Shown here piece by piece: positions 49,927-58,648 of a DNA stretch of 64,000 nt. The translations under genes and the position numbers were made by a program. The notes under the pieces are model-generated. The model did not search any database. It saw only the letters and a program-made list of their open reading frames with translations, and was not told the origin of the DNA. The first letter of the stretch is position 1, and the number at the start of each line of letters is the position of its first letter. Origin of the DNA: Brevundimonas bacteroides DSM 4726 (lineage in GTDB: Bacteria > Pseudomonadota > Alphaproteobacteria > Caulobacterales > Caulobacteraceae); the NCBI RefSeq assembly GCF_000701445.1, contig NZ_JNIX01000007.1:169501-233500 (forward strand), in the 5' to 3' direction.

Positions 49927-50192
49927 TTCCCTTTCCCCTTCGGTTCGATCAGCTCCTTGCCTTCGCCGAGCAGGAGAATGCGCTCCTCGTCGTCGATCTT
50001 CACGAGAACCAGACGGCGGGCGGGATCCAGCACCAGTGTCTCGACCACCGTCATGCGCCGCTCGCCGCGCTCGGCGTTCAGGCGCGCCAGGAGCTGGGGG
50101 GCGTAGCGGCGGGCGGCCCAGGCGGCCAGGCCGATCAGGCCCAGCGTGAAGGCCAGGCCGAACAGGGCGCGCAACAGGTCGAGGAAGTTCAT
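49923..50192 (-). CDS. fliO: Flagellar biosynthesis protein FliO
   Basis: This 89-residue small membrane protein aids stability of FliP in the export gate. It shows one N-terminal transmembrane helix (LLRALFGLAFTLGLIGLAAWAARRY) and a short cytoplasmic domain with LVLDPARRLVLVKIDDEERILLLG, the FliO hallmark. ATG 50192 is preferred to a TTG 10 codons upstream. It is coupled to fliP and diverges from flgB. Confidence 0.9.
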   Translation of the reverse strand: MNFLDLLRALFGLAFTLGLIGLAAWAARRYAPQLLARLNAERGERRMTVVETLVLDPARRLVLVKIDDEERILLLGEGKELIEPKGKGK

Positions 50193-50238
50193 GCGAGAGG
50201 CCGGCCCCAAAGACTGACCCAAGCCTTAAGGAACTCGG

Positions 50239-50271
50239 TTAACGCCGCGTTTAGATAAGGCCTCGTTAACC
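50239..50271. promoter_or_regulatory. CtrA-like box between fliO and flgB
   Basis: TTAA-CGCCGCG-TTTA occupies 50239-50253, one base from the CtrA consensus TTAA-N7-TTAA. A second half-site TTAACC is at 50266-50271. It lies in the 123-base gap between divergent flagellar genes, where an early class II flagellar promoter is expected. Confidence 0.6.
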
Positions 50272-50315
50272 ACACAGGCGGCATTTTCTGCCCATCTTGA
50301 ACGTGGAGACGACCG

Positions 50316-50732
50316 ATGGGCGTCGCCGACCTGCCGCTGCTGGGCCAGATCCGGGGCCGCCTGACGTGGCTCGACGAGCGTCAGCGGCTGATCGCTCAAA
50401 ACGTCGCCAACTCCGATACGCCGGGCTACGTCGGACGCGACCTGAGACAGCCGACCGATTTCGCCGCCGCCCTGCGCGAGGGCGGGCCGCTGACGATGGC
50501 GCAAACGCGGCCGGGCCATATGCCGGTGGGCGGGCCGAACGGAGCGCCGGTGGCGCGCTTCACCTCTCAGGCCGCGCCCGATTCGGAGACCACGCTCGAC
50601 GGCAATGCGGTGGTGGTCGAGGAGCAGATGCTGAAAATGGCCGAGAGCCGCATGGCTTACGATGCCGCCATCGGCCTGTATCAGAAGTCGCTGGCCATGC
50701 TGCGGCTGGCGGCGAAACCGCCGGGCCGCTGA
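50316..50732 (+). CDS. flgB: Flagellar basal-body rod protein FlgB
   Basis: This is a proximal rod protein of 138 residues. It has N-terminal LTWLDERQRLIAQNVANSDTPGYVGRDL (the rod signature with NVANSDTPGY) and C-terminal VVVEEQMLKMAESRMAYDAAIGLYQKSLAMLRLA forming the paired coiled helix. It is the first gene of flgB-flgC-fliE, downstream of the CtrA-like box. Confidence 0.96.
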   Translation: MGVADLPLLGQIRGRLTWLDERQRLIAQNVANSDTPGYVGRDLRQPTDFAAALREGGPLTMAQTRPGHMPVGGPNGAPVARFTSQAAPDSETTLDGNAVVVEEQMLKMAESRMAYDAAIGLYQKSLAMLRLAAKPPGR

Positions 50733-50744
50733 GGGAGATGACAC

Positions 50745-51179
50745 ATGCCTGATCCGATCAACGGCCGGGGCGGAAACCAGCGCAACAGCGCCATGCAGGT
50801 GGCTGCCTCGGCCCTTACCGCCCAGCAGTCGCGCATGCGCATCATCGCCGAGAACATCGCCAATGCGGAATCGACCGCGCGAACGGCCGGCGGAGAGCCG
50901 TATCGCCGTCAGGTGCCGGTGTTCGAGGCGCGGCGGATCGACGGGGCCATGGGCGTGTCCCTGGCCGAGGTCAGGCCGGATCAGCGGGAGTTCCGGCGCG
51001 AGTACGACCCGTCCCATCCCGCGGCGGACGCGGAAGGCTATGTGCTGCGGCCCAACGTCGACACCCTGATCGAGGCGATGGACATGCGCGAGGCGCAGCG
51101 CGCCTACGAGGCCAATCTGAACGTCATCGAGACGGCGCGGACGATGGCCAGCCGCACCCTCGACATTCTCAAGCGATAG
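50745..51179 (+). CDS. flgC: Flagellar basal-body rod protein FlgC
   Basis: This is a rod protein of 144 residues. It has MQVAASALTAQQSRMRIIAENIANAESTARTAGGEPYRRQ at the N-terminus, YDPSHPAADAEGYVLRPNVDTLIEAMDMREAQRAYEANLNVIETARTM at the C-terminus. It lies 12 bases after flgB with a GGGAG ribosome binding site and is followed by fliE after 10 bases. Confidence 0.97.
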   Translation: MPDPINGRGGNQRNSAMQVAASALTAQQSRMRIIAENIANAESTARTAGGEPYRRQVPVFEARRIDGAMGVSLAEVRPDQREFRREYDPSHPAADAEGYVLRPNVDTLIEAMDMREAQRAYEANLNVIETARTMASRTLDILKR

Positions 51180-51189
51180 GACCTAGCCG

Positions 51190-51495
51190 ATGAATCCGTT
51201 GATGGCGGCGCGCGCCTATGCGGCGGCGCAAGGGGCAGGCGGGGCGAGCGCCGGCGCGGCAGTGGCGGAGGCCGGCGGGGGAGAGTTCTCCCAGCTGGTC
51301 CAGAACGCCATGACCGACATGACCCAGGCCACGCGGGCGGCCGAGACCCAGATGATCCAGACCGTTCAGGGCCAAAGCTCGATGATCGACGTGGTGACGG
51401 CGGTGGCGTCTGCCGAAGCGTCGCTGGAGACGGTGATCGCGGTGCGGGATCAGGTGATCCAAGCGTACCAGGAAATTATGCGGATGCCGATCTAG
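51190..51495 (+). CDS. fliE: Flagellar hook-basal body protein FliE
   Basis: FliE joins the MS ring to the rod. The 101-residue length and the C-terminal segment MIDVVTAVASAEASLETVIAVRDQVIQAYQEIMRMPI are typical. In Caulobacter fliQ-fliR-flhB follow in the same operon; here the operon ends with fliE, and a repeat array starts at the last base of the gene. Confidence 0.95.
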   Translation: MNPLMAARAYAAAQGAGGASAGAAVAEAGGGEFSQLVQNAMTDMTQATRAAETQMIQTVQGQSSMIDVVTAVASAEASLETVIAVRDQVIQAYQEIMRMPI

Positions 51496-51525
51496 GGAGT
51501 AGGGATTGGGGAGTAGGGATTAGGG
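51495..51525 (+). repeat. G-rich AGGGATT-type repeat, left arm
   Basis: Five runs of three or four G separated by AGTA or ATT(A): two AGTAGGGATT-like units end in TAGGG. It faces a C-rich partner at 51584. It could form a G-quadruplex or pair with the partner. Confidence 0.75.
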
Positions 51526-51583
51526 TGGAGTTGGGTGGTTGCTGATCGAGCCAGGATCGGCGTTGTCGCCAGCGTGGCCATTT

Positions 51584-51608
51584 CCCTAATCCCTAATCCC
51601 TAATCCCT
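51584..51608 (-). repeat. AGGGATT repeat, right arm (inverted)
   Basis: On the plus strand CCCTAAT occurs three times in a row followed by CCC, the inverse of the left arm. The last base is the end of the following minus-strand gene's stop codon. Confidence 0.8.
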
Positions 51609-53092
51609 CACCTCGGCTGGACGTCGAACGCGATCGTCATCCGCGTGCCGGCAGAGCGGAACGGCTCGGTGCCGTGCCACATCCAGGAGGGGAAGAGGGC
51701 GACGACGCCGGGGCGGGGCTCGATCCAGTGCTCGGCGGGAAGCTCGAAGCCGACACCGAGCCGAACCGCGCCGAAGCGGAGCCAGCCGGCCCGGGGGTCG
51801 CTCGCGTCGACCTGGGGCGTCGTGATGTAAAGCGCCGAGGAGACCCAGCCTTCGGGATGGATGTGGTCGCTATGGCGGCCGCCCGCGGTCAGTCGGACCG
51901 ACCAGGCTCCGATGATCTCGTGACCCAATCCGGCGCGTTGGCTCATCGGGTCGTCGTGGCCCGCCATGTCGGCGATGTAGCGGCTGATGGGAGTCTCCAG
52001 GGCGTCGAAGACGGCGTCGATGTCGGGATTCCCCGCATGGCGAGGGTCGAGCGCCGCCTGAACGCCTGAGCGGATGGACTGGCCGAGCGGTTGCGCGGCG
52101 AACGGGTGCAGGAGGTCGAGGCCAGCAGCCACGCATTCCAGCGTCCCCGCTTCCAGGCCGATCTGGAACGGTCGACATAGACGCTTGTAATCTGTCGCGG
52201 ACAGGGCGCGGGGGTCGCCCAGCAACCGCCAAGCCACGGTTCGCAAGGCCAGAGCGTATTGATCCAGCGGGCGGGCCGCTATGATCGAGTCCAACCGGGG
52301 CAAGGCCTCTGCCGCGCGGCCCGCTGCGATCTGGGCGGCGCACAGGGTGTTGGCAGCCCGGACGTCCGTCGGCGCTTGGCGCGCAGCCTCTTCGGCGTGG
52401 CGCAGCGCGAGAGCAGGATCAATCTCGGCCGCAGCGGCCGCGGCCGCCGAAGCGATGCCTGACAGGCCCGCGATGAAGCCCGGCTCCAGTGCGTGGTAGG
52501 CGGCCTGCGGACCCGCGATGTCCAGCAGAACAGCGGATCGCAGAGCGTGAAGAGCGGCATTGGACGGGGCGGCGGCGATCGCCTGCTCCAGCGGCGCGCA
52601 CGCCCTGACAGCGTCGCCCGTTCGCATCCAGATCAACTGGGACAGGTCGCGCAAGGCGTCAACATAGGCGGGGCGTCGGGCGAGCGCCTGATCCAGGGCG
52701 GCCTGCGCTTCGTCCAGGCTCGACAGGGCTGTCAGGGCGCGGGCCAGGACAAGCCAGGTCTCCGGCGCGTCTCCGCCCTTGGTCAGAGACGATCGCGCGT
52801 ATTCCGCAGCGGCCGCGGCGTCGCCCATGTCGCCGAGAGCCGCGGCGAGATTGTGCGCGGCGACGGCGCTCTCCGGCTGCAGGCGCACCAAGCGTTCCAG
52901 CAACGGCCTGGCTTCGCGGTCTCGCCTGAGACTTCGAAGAGATGACGCCAAGAGCCGCAGCACCGGCACGGGCGCCGCCAGATCGTCACGCGCCGGGGCA
53001 AGCCCCGCCACCGCAGCGGGTACATCGCCGCGGGCCAGGTCGGATTGCGCCCTGGCGTGAAGCGCGAGCCAGTCGGGCGCGGAGGCGCTCAC
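51608..53092 (-). CDS. TPR protein with 2OG-Fe(II) oxygenase domain
   Basis: This 494-residue protein has TPR helices over about residues 10-270 (repeated Ala/Leu-rich pairs such as RPAYVDALRDLSQL) and a C-terminal double-stranded beta-helix domain. That domain shows HSDHIHPEGWVSSALYI (iron ligand His and Asp), VVALFPSWMWHGTEPF (second His) and TRMTIAFDV with the 2OG-binding Arg, as in the 'putative 2OG-Fe(II) oxygenase' family. It probably hydroxylates a protein or small molecule; the substrate is unknown. It converges on fliE. Confidence 0.88.
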   Translation of the reverse strand: MSASAPDWLALHARAQSDLARGDVPAAVAGLAPARDDLAAPVPVLRLLASSLRSLRRDREARPLLERLVRLQPESAVAAHNLAAALGDMGDAAAAAEYARSSLTKGGDAPETWLVLARALTALSSLDEAQAALDQALARRPAYVDALRDLSQLIWMRTGDAVRACAPLEQAIAAAPSNAALHALRSAVLLDIAGPQAAYHALEPGFIAGLSGIASAAAAAAAEIDPALALRHAEEAARQAPTDVRAANTLCAAQIAAGRAAEALPRLDSIIAARPLDQYALALRTVAWRLLGDPRALSATDYKRLCRPFQIGLEAGTLECVAAGLDLLHPFAAQPLGQSIRSGVQAALDPRHAGNPDIDAVFDALETPISRYIADMAGHDDPMSQRAGLGHEIIGAWSVRLTAGGRHSDHIHPEGWVSSALYITTPQVDASDPRAGWLRFGAVRLGVGFELPAEHWIEPRPGVVALFPSWMWHGTEPFRSAGTRMTIAFDVQPR

Positions 53093-53102
53093 GCCGGACG
53101 CT

Positions 53103-53630
53103 TCAGCGCTCGCGACGCACGCGCAATGAACGGGCGCCGCTGATGCTGAGCATGTAGCTTCCCAACGCCGCCTGACGGATCCGGACCGGCGCGCCCGGTT
53201 CTGCGCGGGTCATCAGACGGTTGGTGTCGATCTGGAGCCAGGTCGATCCGTCAGCAAGCTCGAAGGTCCATTGGTCCCTGTGGTTCTGGCGCGCGCCGAC
53301 GAGGGTCGTCTCGATGGCCTCGACGGGGGTGTCGTCCCGCAGATTGCCGAAGATGTTCACAGCGTCCAGGTCGAGGCCGAACAGGCGCTGGCGGGTCTGG
53401 CGAGCCTGGGCCTGATCGACAACGGTCACCTCGCCCGCGGCTTCGGCCGTCTCGAAGGCGGCGGCGGCGCGGTCGAAACAGACCAGTCTCTGGGCCTCGC
53501 CGACGACGCTGCGGCAGGCCAGGAGGGTCTCAATCAGCGCGGGTCTCTGGACGGTGCCGTCCTGGGCCACAGCGGAGCCGACACCGCCGAAAGTCGCCGA
53601 CAAGACGAACAGAACTGTAATCGATTTCAT
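53103..53630 (-). CDS. Exported protein, unknown
   Basis: This 175-residue protein has a signal peptide (MKSITVLFVLSATFGG, cleavage near AVAQ). After it come a helical segment with LLACRSVVGEAQRLVCFDRAAAAFE and a beta domain with DQWTFELADGSTWLQIDTNRL. The two cysteines and the domain order recall a family of alphaproteobacterial exported proteins, but I cannot name it. The ATG at 53630 has AGGA 9 bases upstream; starts further up are weaker. Confidence 0.75.
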   Translation of the reverse strand: MKSITVLFVLSATFGGVGSAVAQDGTVQRPALIETLLACRSVVGEAQRLVCFDRAAAAFETAEAAGEVTVVDQAQARQTRQRLFGLDLDAVNIFGNLRDDTPVEAIETTLVGARQNHRDQWTFELADGSTWLQIDTNRLMTRAEPGAPVRIRQAALGSYMLSISGARSLRVRRER

Positions 53631-53915
53631 GGCGCTCATCCTGCGACAAACCAGTAGCATTTTGTCTGAAATGCGCTCTTCAAGCCAGTCGGCCGACAAC
53701 TGCAAGAAATCGTCACGTTATTGCGCCAAGGGCGTGGTCTGAATGTGACATTCGTTCACGAAAGCGTCGTCTTTTCGCCATTCCGATTGACCCGGAAGCG
53801 TGGCCGCCTCATGGGAGGCTTCAAGCTCTGAATCCGCCTCCTCAGGAGGGGGCGAAGGGGCGGGCGGGCTCACCGAGAGCCCTGCTTTCGACAAACGGCT
53901 CACGGAGAAGCAGCT

Positions 53916-56882
53916 TTGACCGACACAACCTATCGCCGCCGACTTCTCGGCACTTCGATGCTCGCGGGTGCCGCGATCGTCGCCGCCAGCGCCCTGATGT
54001 CTACGCCGGTCCTGGCTCAGGACGCCGAGGACGACCAGGTCGAAGACATCGTCGTCACCGGCTCGCGCATCGCGCGTCAGGATTATGTCGCCAACTCGCC
54101 GATCGTGACCGTGAGCCAGGAAGATTTCCAGGCGACCGGCTCGGTGACCATCGACACCCTGATCAACGACCTGCCGCAGTTCACCCCCGCGACCAACGCC
54201 ACCTCGAACAATCCGTCGAACGGCGGTCAGGCCAACGTGCAGCTGCGCGGCCTGGGCACGACCCGCACCCTGGTGCTGATGAACGGTCGCCGCATCGTTC
54301 CGTCGAACGCCTCGTCGGTGGTCGACCTGAACATCCTGCCGACCGCCCTGATCCAGAACATCGAGACGATCACGGGCGGCGCCTCGTCGACCTACGGCTC
54401 GGACGCCGTGGCCGGCGTGCTGAACTTCCTGCTGAACGACGACTTCGAAGGCGTGCAGGTCGACTTCCAGTACGGTGAGACCGACCGCAACGACGGCGGC
54501 ACCGACTCCATCAACCTGACCGTTGGCGGCGATATCGCCGACGGCCGCGGCAACGCCGTGATCTCGCTGGGCTATTCGCACCGTGAGGCCATCTTCAACG
54601 CCGCGCGCGATTTCGCGCAGATCGGCGGCTTCTCGGGTGCCTCGCCCCTTGGCAACACCGTGTTCGACGCGACCAACCTGCCCAGCGCGGCGGCGGTTAC
54701 CGCCGCGATCAACGGCGCGATCCCCAGCCATACGTTTGGCTTCAACAACAACGGCACGCTGTTCACGCACCAGGGCTACCGCGACTTTGTCAGCCCCGGC
54801 GGCATCGACTATGACGGCTCGCGTCAACCGGGTCCGCTTCAGTCGGCCGACTTCCTGTATACGACGGCTCCGCTGAACTACATGATCCTGCCTCAGGATC
54901 GCTACAATGTGTTCGGCGCGGTCAACTACGAGATCAACCCGGCCGCCGAGGTCTACACCGAGTTCCTTTTCTCGCAGTATGAGACCGCCAACGTCCTGGC
55001 CGCCACGCCGGCAGCCGGTCCGGTGACGGGCTTCCGCGTGCCCTCGACCAACCCCTTCATCCCGGCCGAACTCGCCGCTCTTCTGGCCAGCCGCCCGAAC
55101 CCGACGGGGACCTTCCGCCTCGACAAGCGCTTCTCGGCTCTGGGGCCGCGCCGTGGTTCGGAGAACTACAGCGTCTACCAGATCACCACGGGCATCCGCG
55201 GCGACCTGGCCGGCACCCGCGACTGGACTTACGACATGTTCCTGTCGTACGGCCGCGTGGACAACGTCACGACCCAGTCGGGCAACGTCTCGCGCTCGGC
55301 CGTCCAGCGTCTGCTGGAAGCGCCGGATGGCGGCCGCAGCCTGTGCGCCGGCGGCTTCAACCCGTTCGGTGAGACGCAGCTGAGCGCGGCCTGCGCCAGC
55401 TTCATCGGTCGCCTCTCGAAGAACACGGTTACCAACGACCAGCGCGTCTTCGAAATCAACCTGCAGGGCGGCTGGTTCGACCTGCCGGCCGGCGAGGTCC
55501 GCGTCGCCCTCGGTGGCGGCTATCGCGAGCAGAACTACAACTTCGTTCCCGACGCCCTGCTGTCCGGCACCTTCGTCCTGAACGGTGTGACGGGTCCTGA
55601 CGTCGCCGGCTTCAACGCCGCCCAGCCGCTGTCGGGCGCCCAGAAGGTCTACGAAGGCTACGGTGAAATCCTGATCCCGCTGCTGCGCGATCTGCCTCTG
55701 ATCCGCAACCTCGAGACCAACCTGGGCTACCGCCTGTCGAGCTATGACCGGATCGGGACGACCGAGGCCTACAAGGCCGACCTGAACTGGGAAATCGTGG
55801 ATGGCCTGCGTCTGCGCGGCGGCATCCAGCGCGCCGTTCGCGCGCCCTCGATCGGTGAACTGTTCGGGCCCCAGAACCTGAACTTCCCCAACGTCGGCGC
55901 TCCGACCTCGACGACCGGCGCTCGCCAGTTCTCGGGCGATCCCTGCGACATCCGCGGCGCTTACCGCGCTCCGGGCGCCGCGGGCGCGGCCAGTGTCCGG
56001 ACCCTCTGCCTGGCGCAGGGCGTCCCGGCCGCCGTCATCGACACCTACACCTTCGCCAACCAGCAGGTGTCGGGTCTGACGGGTGGCAACCCGAATCTGA
56101 CGGAAGAAACGGCCGATTCGTTCACGGTCGGTCTCACCTGGCAGTCGCCGTTCTCGAACCCCTGGCTGTCGAACCTGTCGGCCTCGATCGACTACTACGA
56201 CATCGCCATCGAAAACGTCGTCGGCACGGTCTCGGTGACGGAACAGTTCCGTCGCTGCTTCAACTTCGACGGCACCTCGAACCCGAGCTACGATCAGAAC
56301 AACTTCTTCTGCACCCTGTTCCAGCGTGATCCGAACTCGGGTCAGGTGATCAATACCTTCGAAACGAACGCCAACCTGGCGACGCTCGAAACCTCGGGCA
56401 TCGACTTCCAGGTCGACTGGGCGGCGGAACTCGCTGACCTCGGCGCGCCGGACTGGGGCCGTCTGGCCTTCAACATCACCGGCACCAAGCTGGAGGAGTG
56501 GCAGCGTCAGGACCTGCCGGGCGGTGCCTTCACCGACCGTCTCGGCACGGTGTCGAACACGCTGGGCCTGACCTTCCCCGAGTGGAAGTGGCTGTCGTCG
56601 CTGAACTGGTCCTATGGTCCGGTCAACCTGGGCGTCCGCTGGCGCTATCAGGGTGAAGTCGCCAACTTCAACAACCGCACCCAGATCATCGAAGCGATCG
56701 ACTACTTCGACCTGAACGCGTCCTGGGCCGTCAACGACACGGTGTCGCTGCGCGCCGGTGTGAACAACCTCACCGACGAGCTGGCTCCGGTCTACACCCC
56801 GTCGATCGCGTCCAACACCGACCCGTCGACCTATGACGTCCTGGGTCGTCGCTACTATGTCGGCCTGACCGCCCGCTTCTAA
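53916..56882 (+). CDS. TonB-dependent outer membrane receptor
   Basis: This 988-residue receptor has a signal peptide (ending PVLAQ, about residue 35) and a TonB-box-like EDIVVTGSRIARQ. The plug contains LRGLGTTRTLVLMNGRRI and ETITGGASSTYGSDAVAGVLNFLL. The barrel ends YYVGLTARF with a terminal Phe. The start is a rare TTG at 53916 behind GGAGAAG, which is the only sensible start upstream of the signal peptide. The ligand is unknown. It resembles the receptor at 19156 in plug layout, so they are paralogues of the same subfamily. Confidence 0.94.
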   Translation: MTDTTYRRRLLGTSMLAGAAIVAASALMSTPVLAQDAEDDQVEDIVVTGSRIARQDYVANSPIVTVSQEDFQATGSVTIDTLINDLPQFTPATNATSNNPSNGGQANVQLRGLGTTRTLVLMNGRRIVPSNASSVVDLNILPTALIQNIETITGGASSTYGSDAVAGVLNFLLNDDFEGVQVDFQYGETDRNDGGTDSINLTVGGDIADGRGNAVISLGYSHREAIFNAARDFAQIGGFSGASPLGNTVFDATNLPSAAAVTAAINGAIPSHTFGFNNNGTLFTHQGYRDFVSPGGIDYDGSRQPGPLQSADFLYTTAPLNYMILPQDRYNVFGAVNYEINPAAEVYTEFLFSQYETANVLAATPAAGPVTGFRVPSTNPFIPAELAALLASRPNPTGTFRLDKRFSALGPRRGSENYSVYQITTGIRGDLAGTRDWTYDMFLSYGRVDNVTTQSGNVSRSAVQRLLEAPDGGRSLCAGGFNPFGETQLSAACASFIGRLSKNTVTNDQRVFEINLQGGWFDLPAGEVRVALGGGYREQNYNFVPDALLSGTFVLNGVTGPDVAGFNAAQPLSGAQKVYEGYGEILIPLLRDLPLIRNLETNLGYRLSSYDRIGTTEAYKADLNWEIVDGLRLRGGIQRAVRAPSIGELFGPQNLNFPNVGAPTSTTGARQFSGDPCDIRGAYRAPGAAGAASVRTLCLAQGVPAAVIDTYTFANQQVSGLTGGNPNLTEETADSFTVGLTWQSPFSNPWLSNLSASIDYYDIAIENVVGTVSVTEQFRRCFNFDGTSNPSYDQNNFFCTLFQRDPNSGQVINTFETNANLATLETSGIDFQVDWAAELADLGAPDWGRLAFNITGTKLEEWQRQDLPGGAFTDRLGTVSNTLGLTFPEWKWLSSLNWSYGPVNLGVRWRYQGEVANFNNRTQIIEAIDYFDLNASWAVNDTVSLRAGVNNLTDELAPVYTPSIASNTDPSTYDVLGRRYYVGLTARF

Positions 56883-56905
56883 GCAGGGGTTCGACTGAAA
56901 AGATT

Positions 56906-56940
56906 GGGCGGCTGGTCTCGCACTAGCCGCCCTTTTCTTT
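56906..56940 (+). terminator. Rho-independent terminator after second TonB receptor
   Basis: GGGCGGCT (56906-56913) pairs perfectly with AGCCGCCC (56925-56932) across an 11-base loop, followed by TTTTCTTT. Confidence 0.88.
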
Positions 56941-56986
56941 TGTCCGGGTTGCGGCAGTCTGTGCATGGGCGGGGAGGCCCGCGTGG

Positions 56987-58648
56987 ATGACCGACACTGC
57001 CGAACCGACAGCCGACGCCAGGCTCAAGCGCGATGACCGGCTGGTGATCCTGGCCTCTTCGGTCGGGACGGTGATCGAGTGGTACGACTTCTATCTGTAC
57101 GGCTCGCTGGCGGCGATCATCACGGCCCAGTTCTTCTCGGGCGTGAATGAGACGACCGGTTTCATCTTCGCCCTGATGGCGTTCGCGGCCGGGTTCGCGG
57201 TCAGGCCGTTCGGGGCGGTGTTCTTCGGGCGGCTCGGCGACCTGTGGGGGAGGAAGAACACCTTTCTGGTGACCATGCTGCTGATGGGGCTGTCGACCTT
57301 CGTGGTCGGGCTGTTGCCGTCCTATGCCGCGATCGGGGTGGCGGCGCCGGTGATCCTGATCGCCATGCGGCTGATCCAGGGGCTGGCCCTGGGCGGGGAG
57401 TACGGCGGGGCCGCGACCTATGTGGCCGAGCATGCGCCGCCGGGCCGGCGGGGGCTCTACACCAGCTTCATCCAGATCACGGCGACGGCCGGGCTGATGC
57501 TGAGCCTGGTGGTCATCCTGGGCGTGCGGACGACGGTGGGGGAGGAGGCCTTTACCGACTGGGGGTGGCGGATCCCCTTTCTGGTGTCGATCCTGCTGCT
57601 CGGCGTGTCCTTGTGGATCCGGCTGAAGCTGGCGGAAAGCCCGGCGTTCGCACGTATGAAGGCGGAAGGGCGGGGGTCGGCGACGCCGCTGAAGGACAGT
57701 TTCGGGCGCTGGCCCAATCTGAAGCTGGTGCTGATCGCGCTCGTGGGCCTGACGGCCGGCCAGGCGGTGGTCTGGTACACGGGGCAGTTCTACGCCCTGT
57801 TCTTCCTGGAGAAGGTGCTGAGGGTCGAGGCGGCGTTGGCCAATGTGCTGATCGCGACGGCGCTTCTGCTGGCCACGCCCTTCTTCATCTTCTGGGGCTG
57901 GCTGTCGGACAAGGTGGGGCGAAAGCCGATCATTCTGGTCGGGTGCCTGCTGGCGGCGGCGACCTATTTTCCGCTGTTCGGCATGCTGACCGAGGCGGCC
58001 AATCCAAGGCTGGCGGCGGCGACGGCCTCGGCGCCGGTGACAATCGTGGCCGATCCGGCGGACTGTTCGGTGCAGTTCGATCCCGTGGGCAAGACCGTGT
58101 TCGACAGCTCCTGCGACCTGGCCAAGGGCTGGCTGGCCAAGGCCGGCGTCAGCTACGCCAATGAGGCGGCGCCGGCCGGCACGGTGGCCCAGGTGCGGAT
58201 CGGGCAGGCCACGGTGGCCAGCTTCGGCGGGGCCGCGCTGGACCCGGCGGCGTTCGGGGAGGCCAAGACCGCGTTCGAGGCGGAGCTCGGGGCGGCCCTG
58301 ACCGCGGCGGGGTATCCGGCCAGGGCGGACAGCGCGCTGGTGAACCGGCCGCTGGTGGTGGCGATCCTGTTCGTGCTCGTCTTCTATGTGACCATGGTCT
58401 ACGGGCCGATCGCCGCAACGCTGGTGGAGATGTTCCCCACCAACATCCGCTACACCTCCATGTCGCTGCCCTATCACATCGGCAACGGCTGGTTCGGAGG
58501 CTTCCTGCCGACCACGGCCTTCGCCATCGTGGCGGCGACGGGCAACATCTACGCCGGGCTGTGGTACCCGGTCGCTGTGGCGGTGATGACGGTGGTGCTG
58601 GGCGCCCTGCTGGTCAGGGAGCGCAAGGACGTCGACCTGTCCGCCTGA
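56987..58648 (+). CDS. MFS transporter (MHS family) with an extra extracytoplasmic domain
   Basis: This is a 553-residue MHS-type major facilitator. It has SSVGTVIEWYDFYLYGSLAAI, FFGRLGDLWGRKNTFLVTML and RLIQGLALGGEYGGAATYVAE in the N-half, and GWLSDKVGRKPIILVG in the loop before helix 9. About 110 extra residues (roughly 337-449) follow, containing ADPADCSVQFDP and SSCDLAKGWLAKAG with two cysteines. Then the last helices appear (FYVTMVYGPIAATLVEMFPTNIRYTSMSLPYHIGNGWFGG). The insert makes it about 120 residues longer than ordinary MHS members. It ends one base before the convergent next gene. Confidence 0.9.
   Translation: MTDTAEPTADARLKRDDRLVILASSVGTVIEWYDFYLYGSLAAIITAQFFSGVNETTGFIFALMAFAAGFAVRPFGAVFFGRLGDLWGRKNTFLVTMLLMGLSTFVVGLLPSYAAIGVAAPVILIAMRLIQGLALGGEYGGAATYVAEHAPPGRRGLYTSFIQITATAGLMLSLVVILGVRTTVGEEAFTDWGWRIPFLVSILLLGVSLWIRLKLAESPAFARMKAEGRGSATPLKDSFGRWPNLKLVLIALVGLTAGQAVVWYTGQFYALFFLEKVLRVEAALANVLIATALLLATPFFIFWGWLSDKVGRKPIILVGCLLAAATYFPLFGMLTEAANPRLAAATASAPVTIVADPADCSVQFDPVGKTVFDSSCDLAKGWLAKAGVSYANEAAPAGTVAQVRIGQATVASFGGAALDPAAFGEAKTAFEAELGAALTAAGYPARADSALVNRPLVVAILFVLVFYVTMVYGPIAATLVEMFPTNIRYTSMSLPYHIGNGWFGGFLPTTAFAIVAATGNIYAGLWYPVAVAVMTVVLGALLVRERKDVDLSA

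Noticed and set aside
51495-51608. Telomere-like repeats suggesting a chromosome or plasmid end
   Set aside because: They lie between ordinary converging genes in continuous sequence; a hairpin or quadruplex is a simpler explanation.
53718-56966. A 1082-codon frame antisense to the second TonB receptor
   Set aside because: The receptor has signal peptide, plug and terminal Phe; the antisense frame has no start signal or domain.
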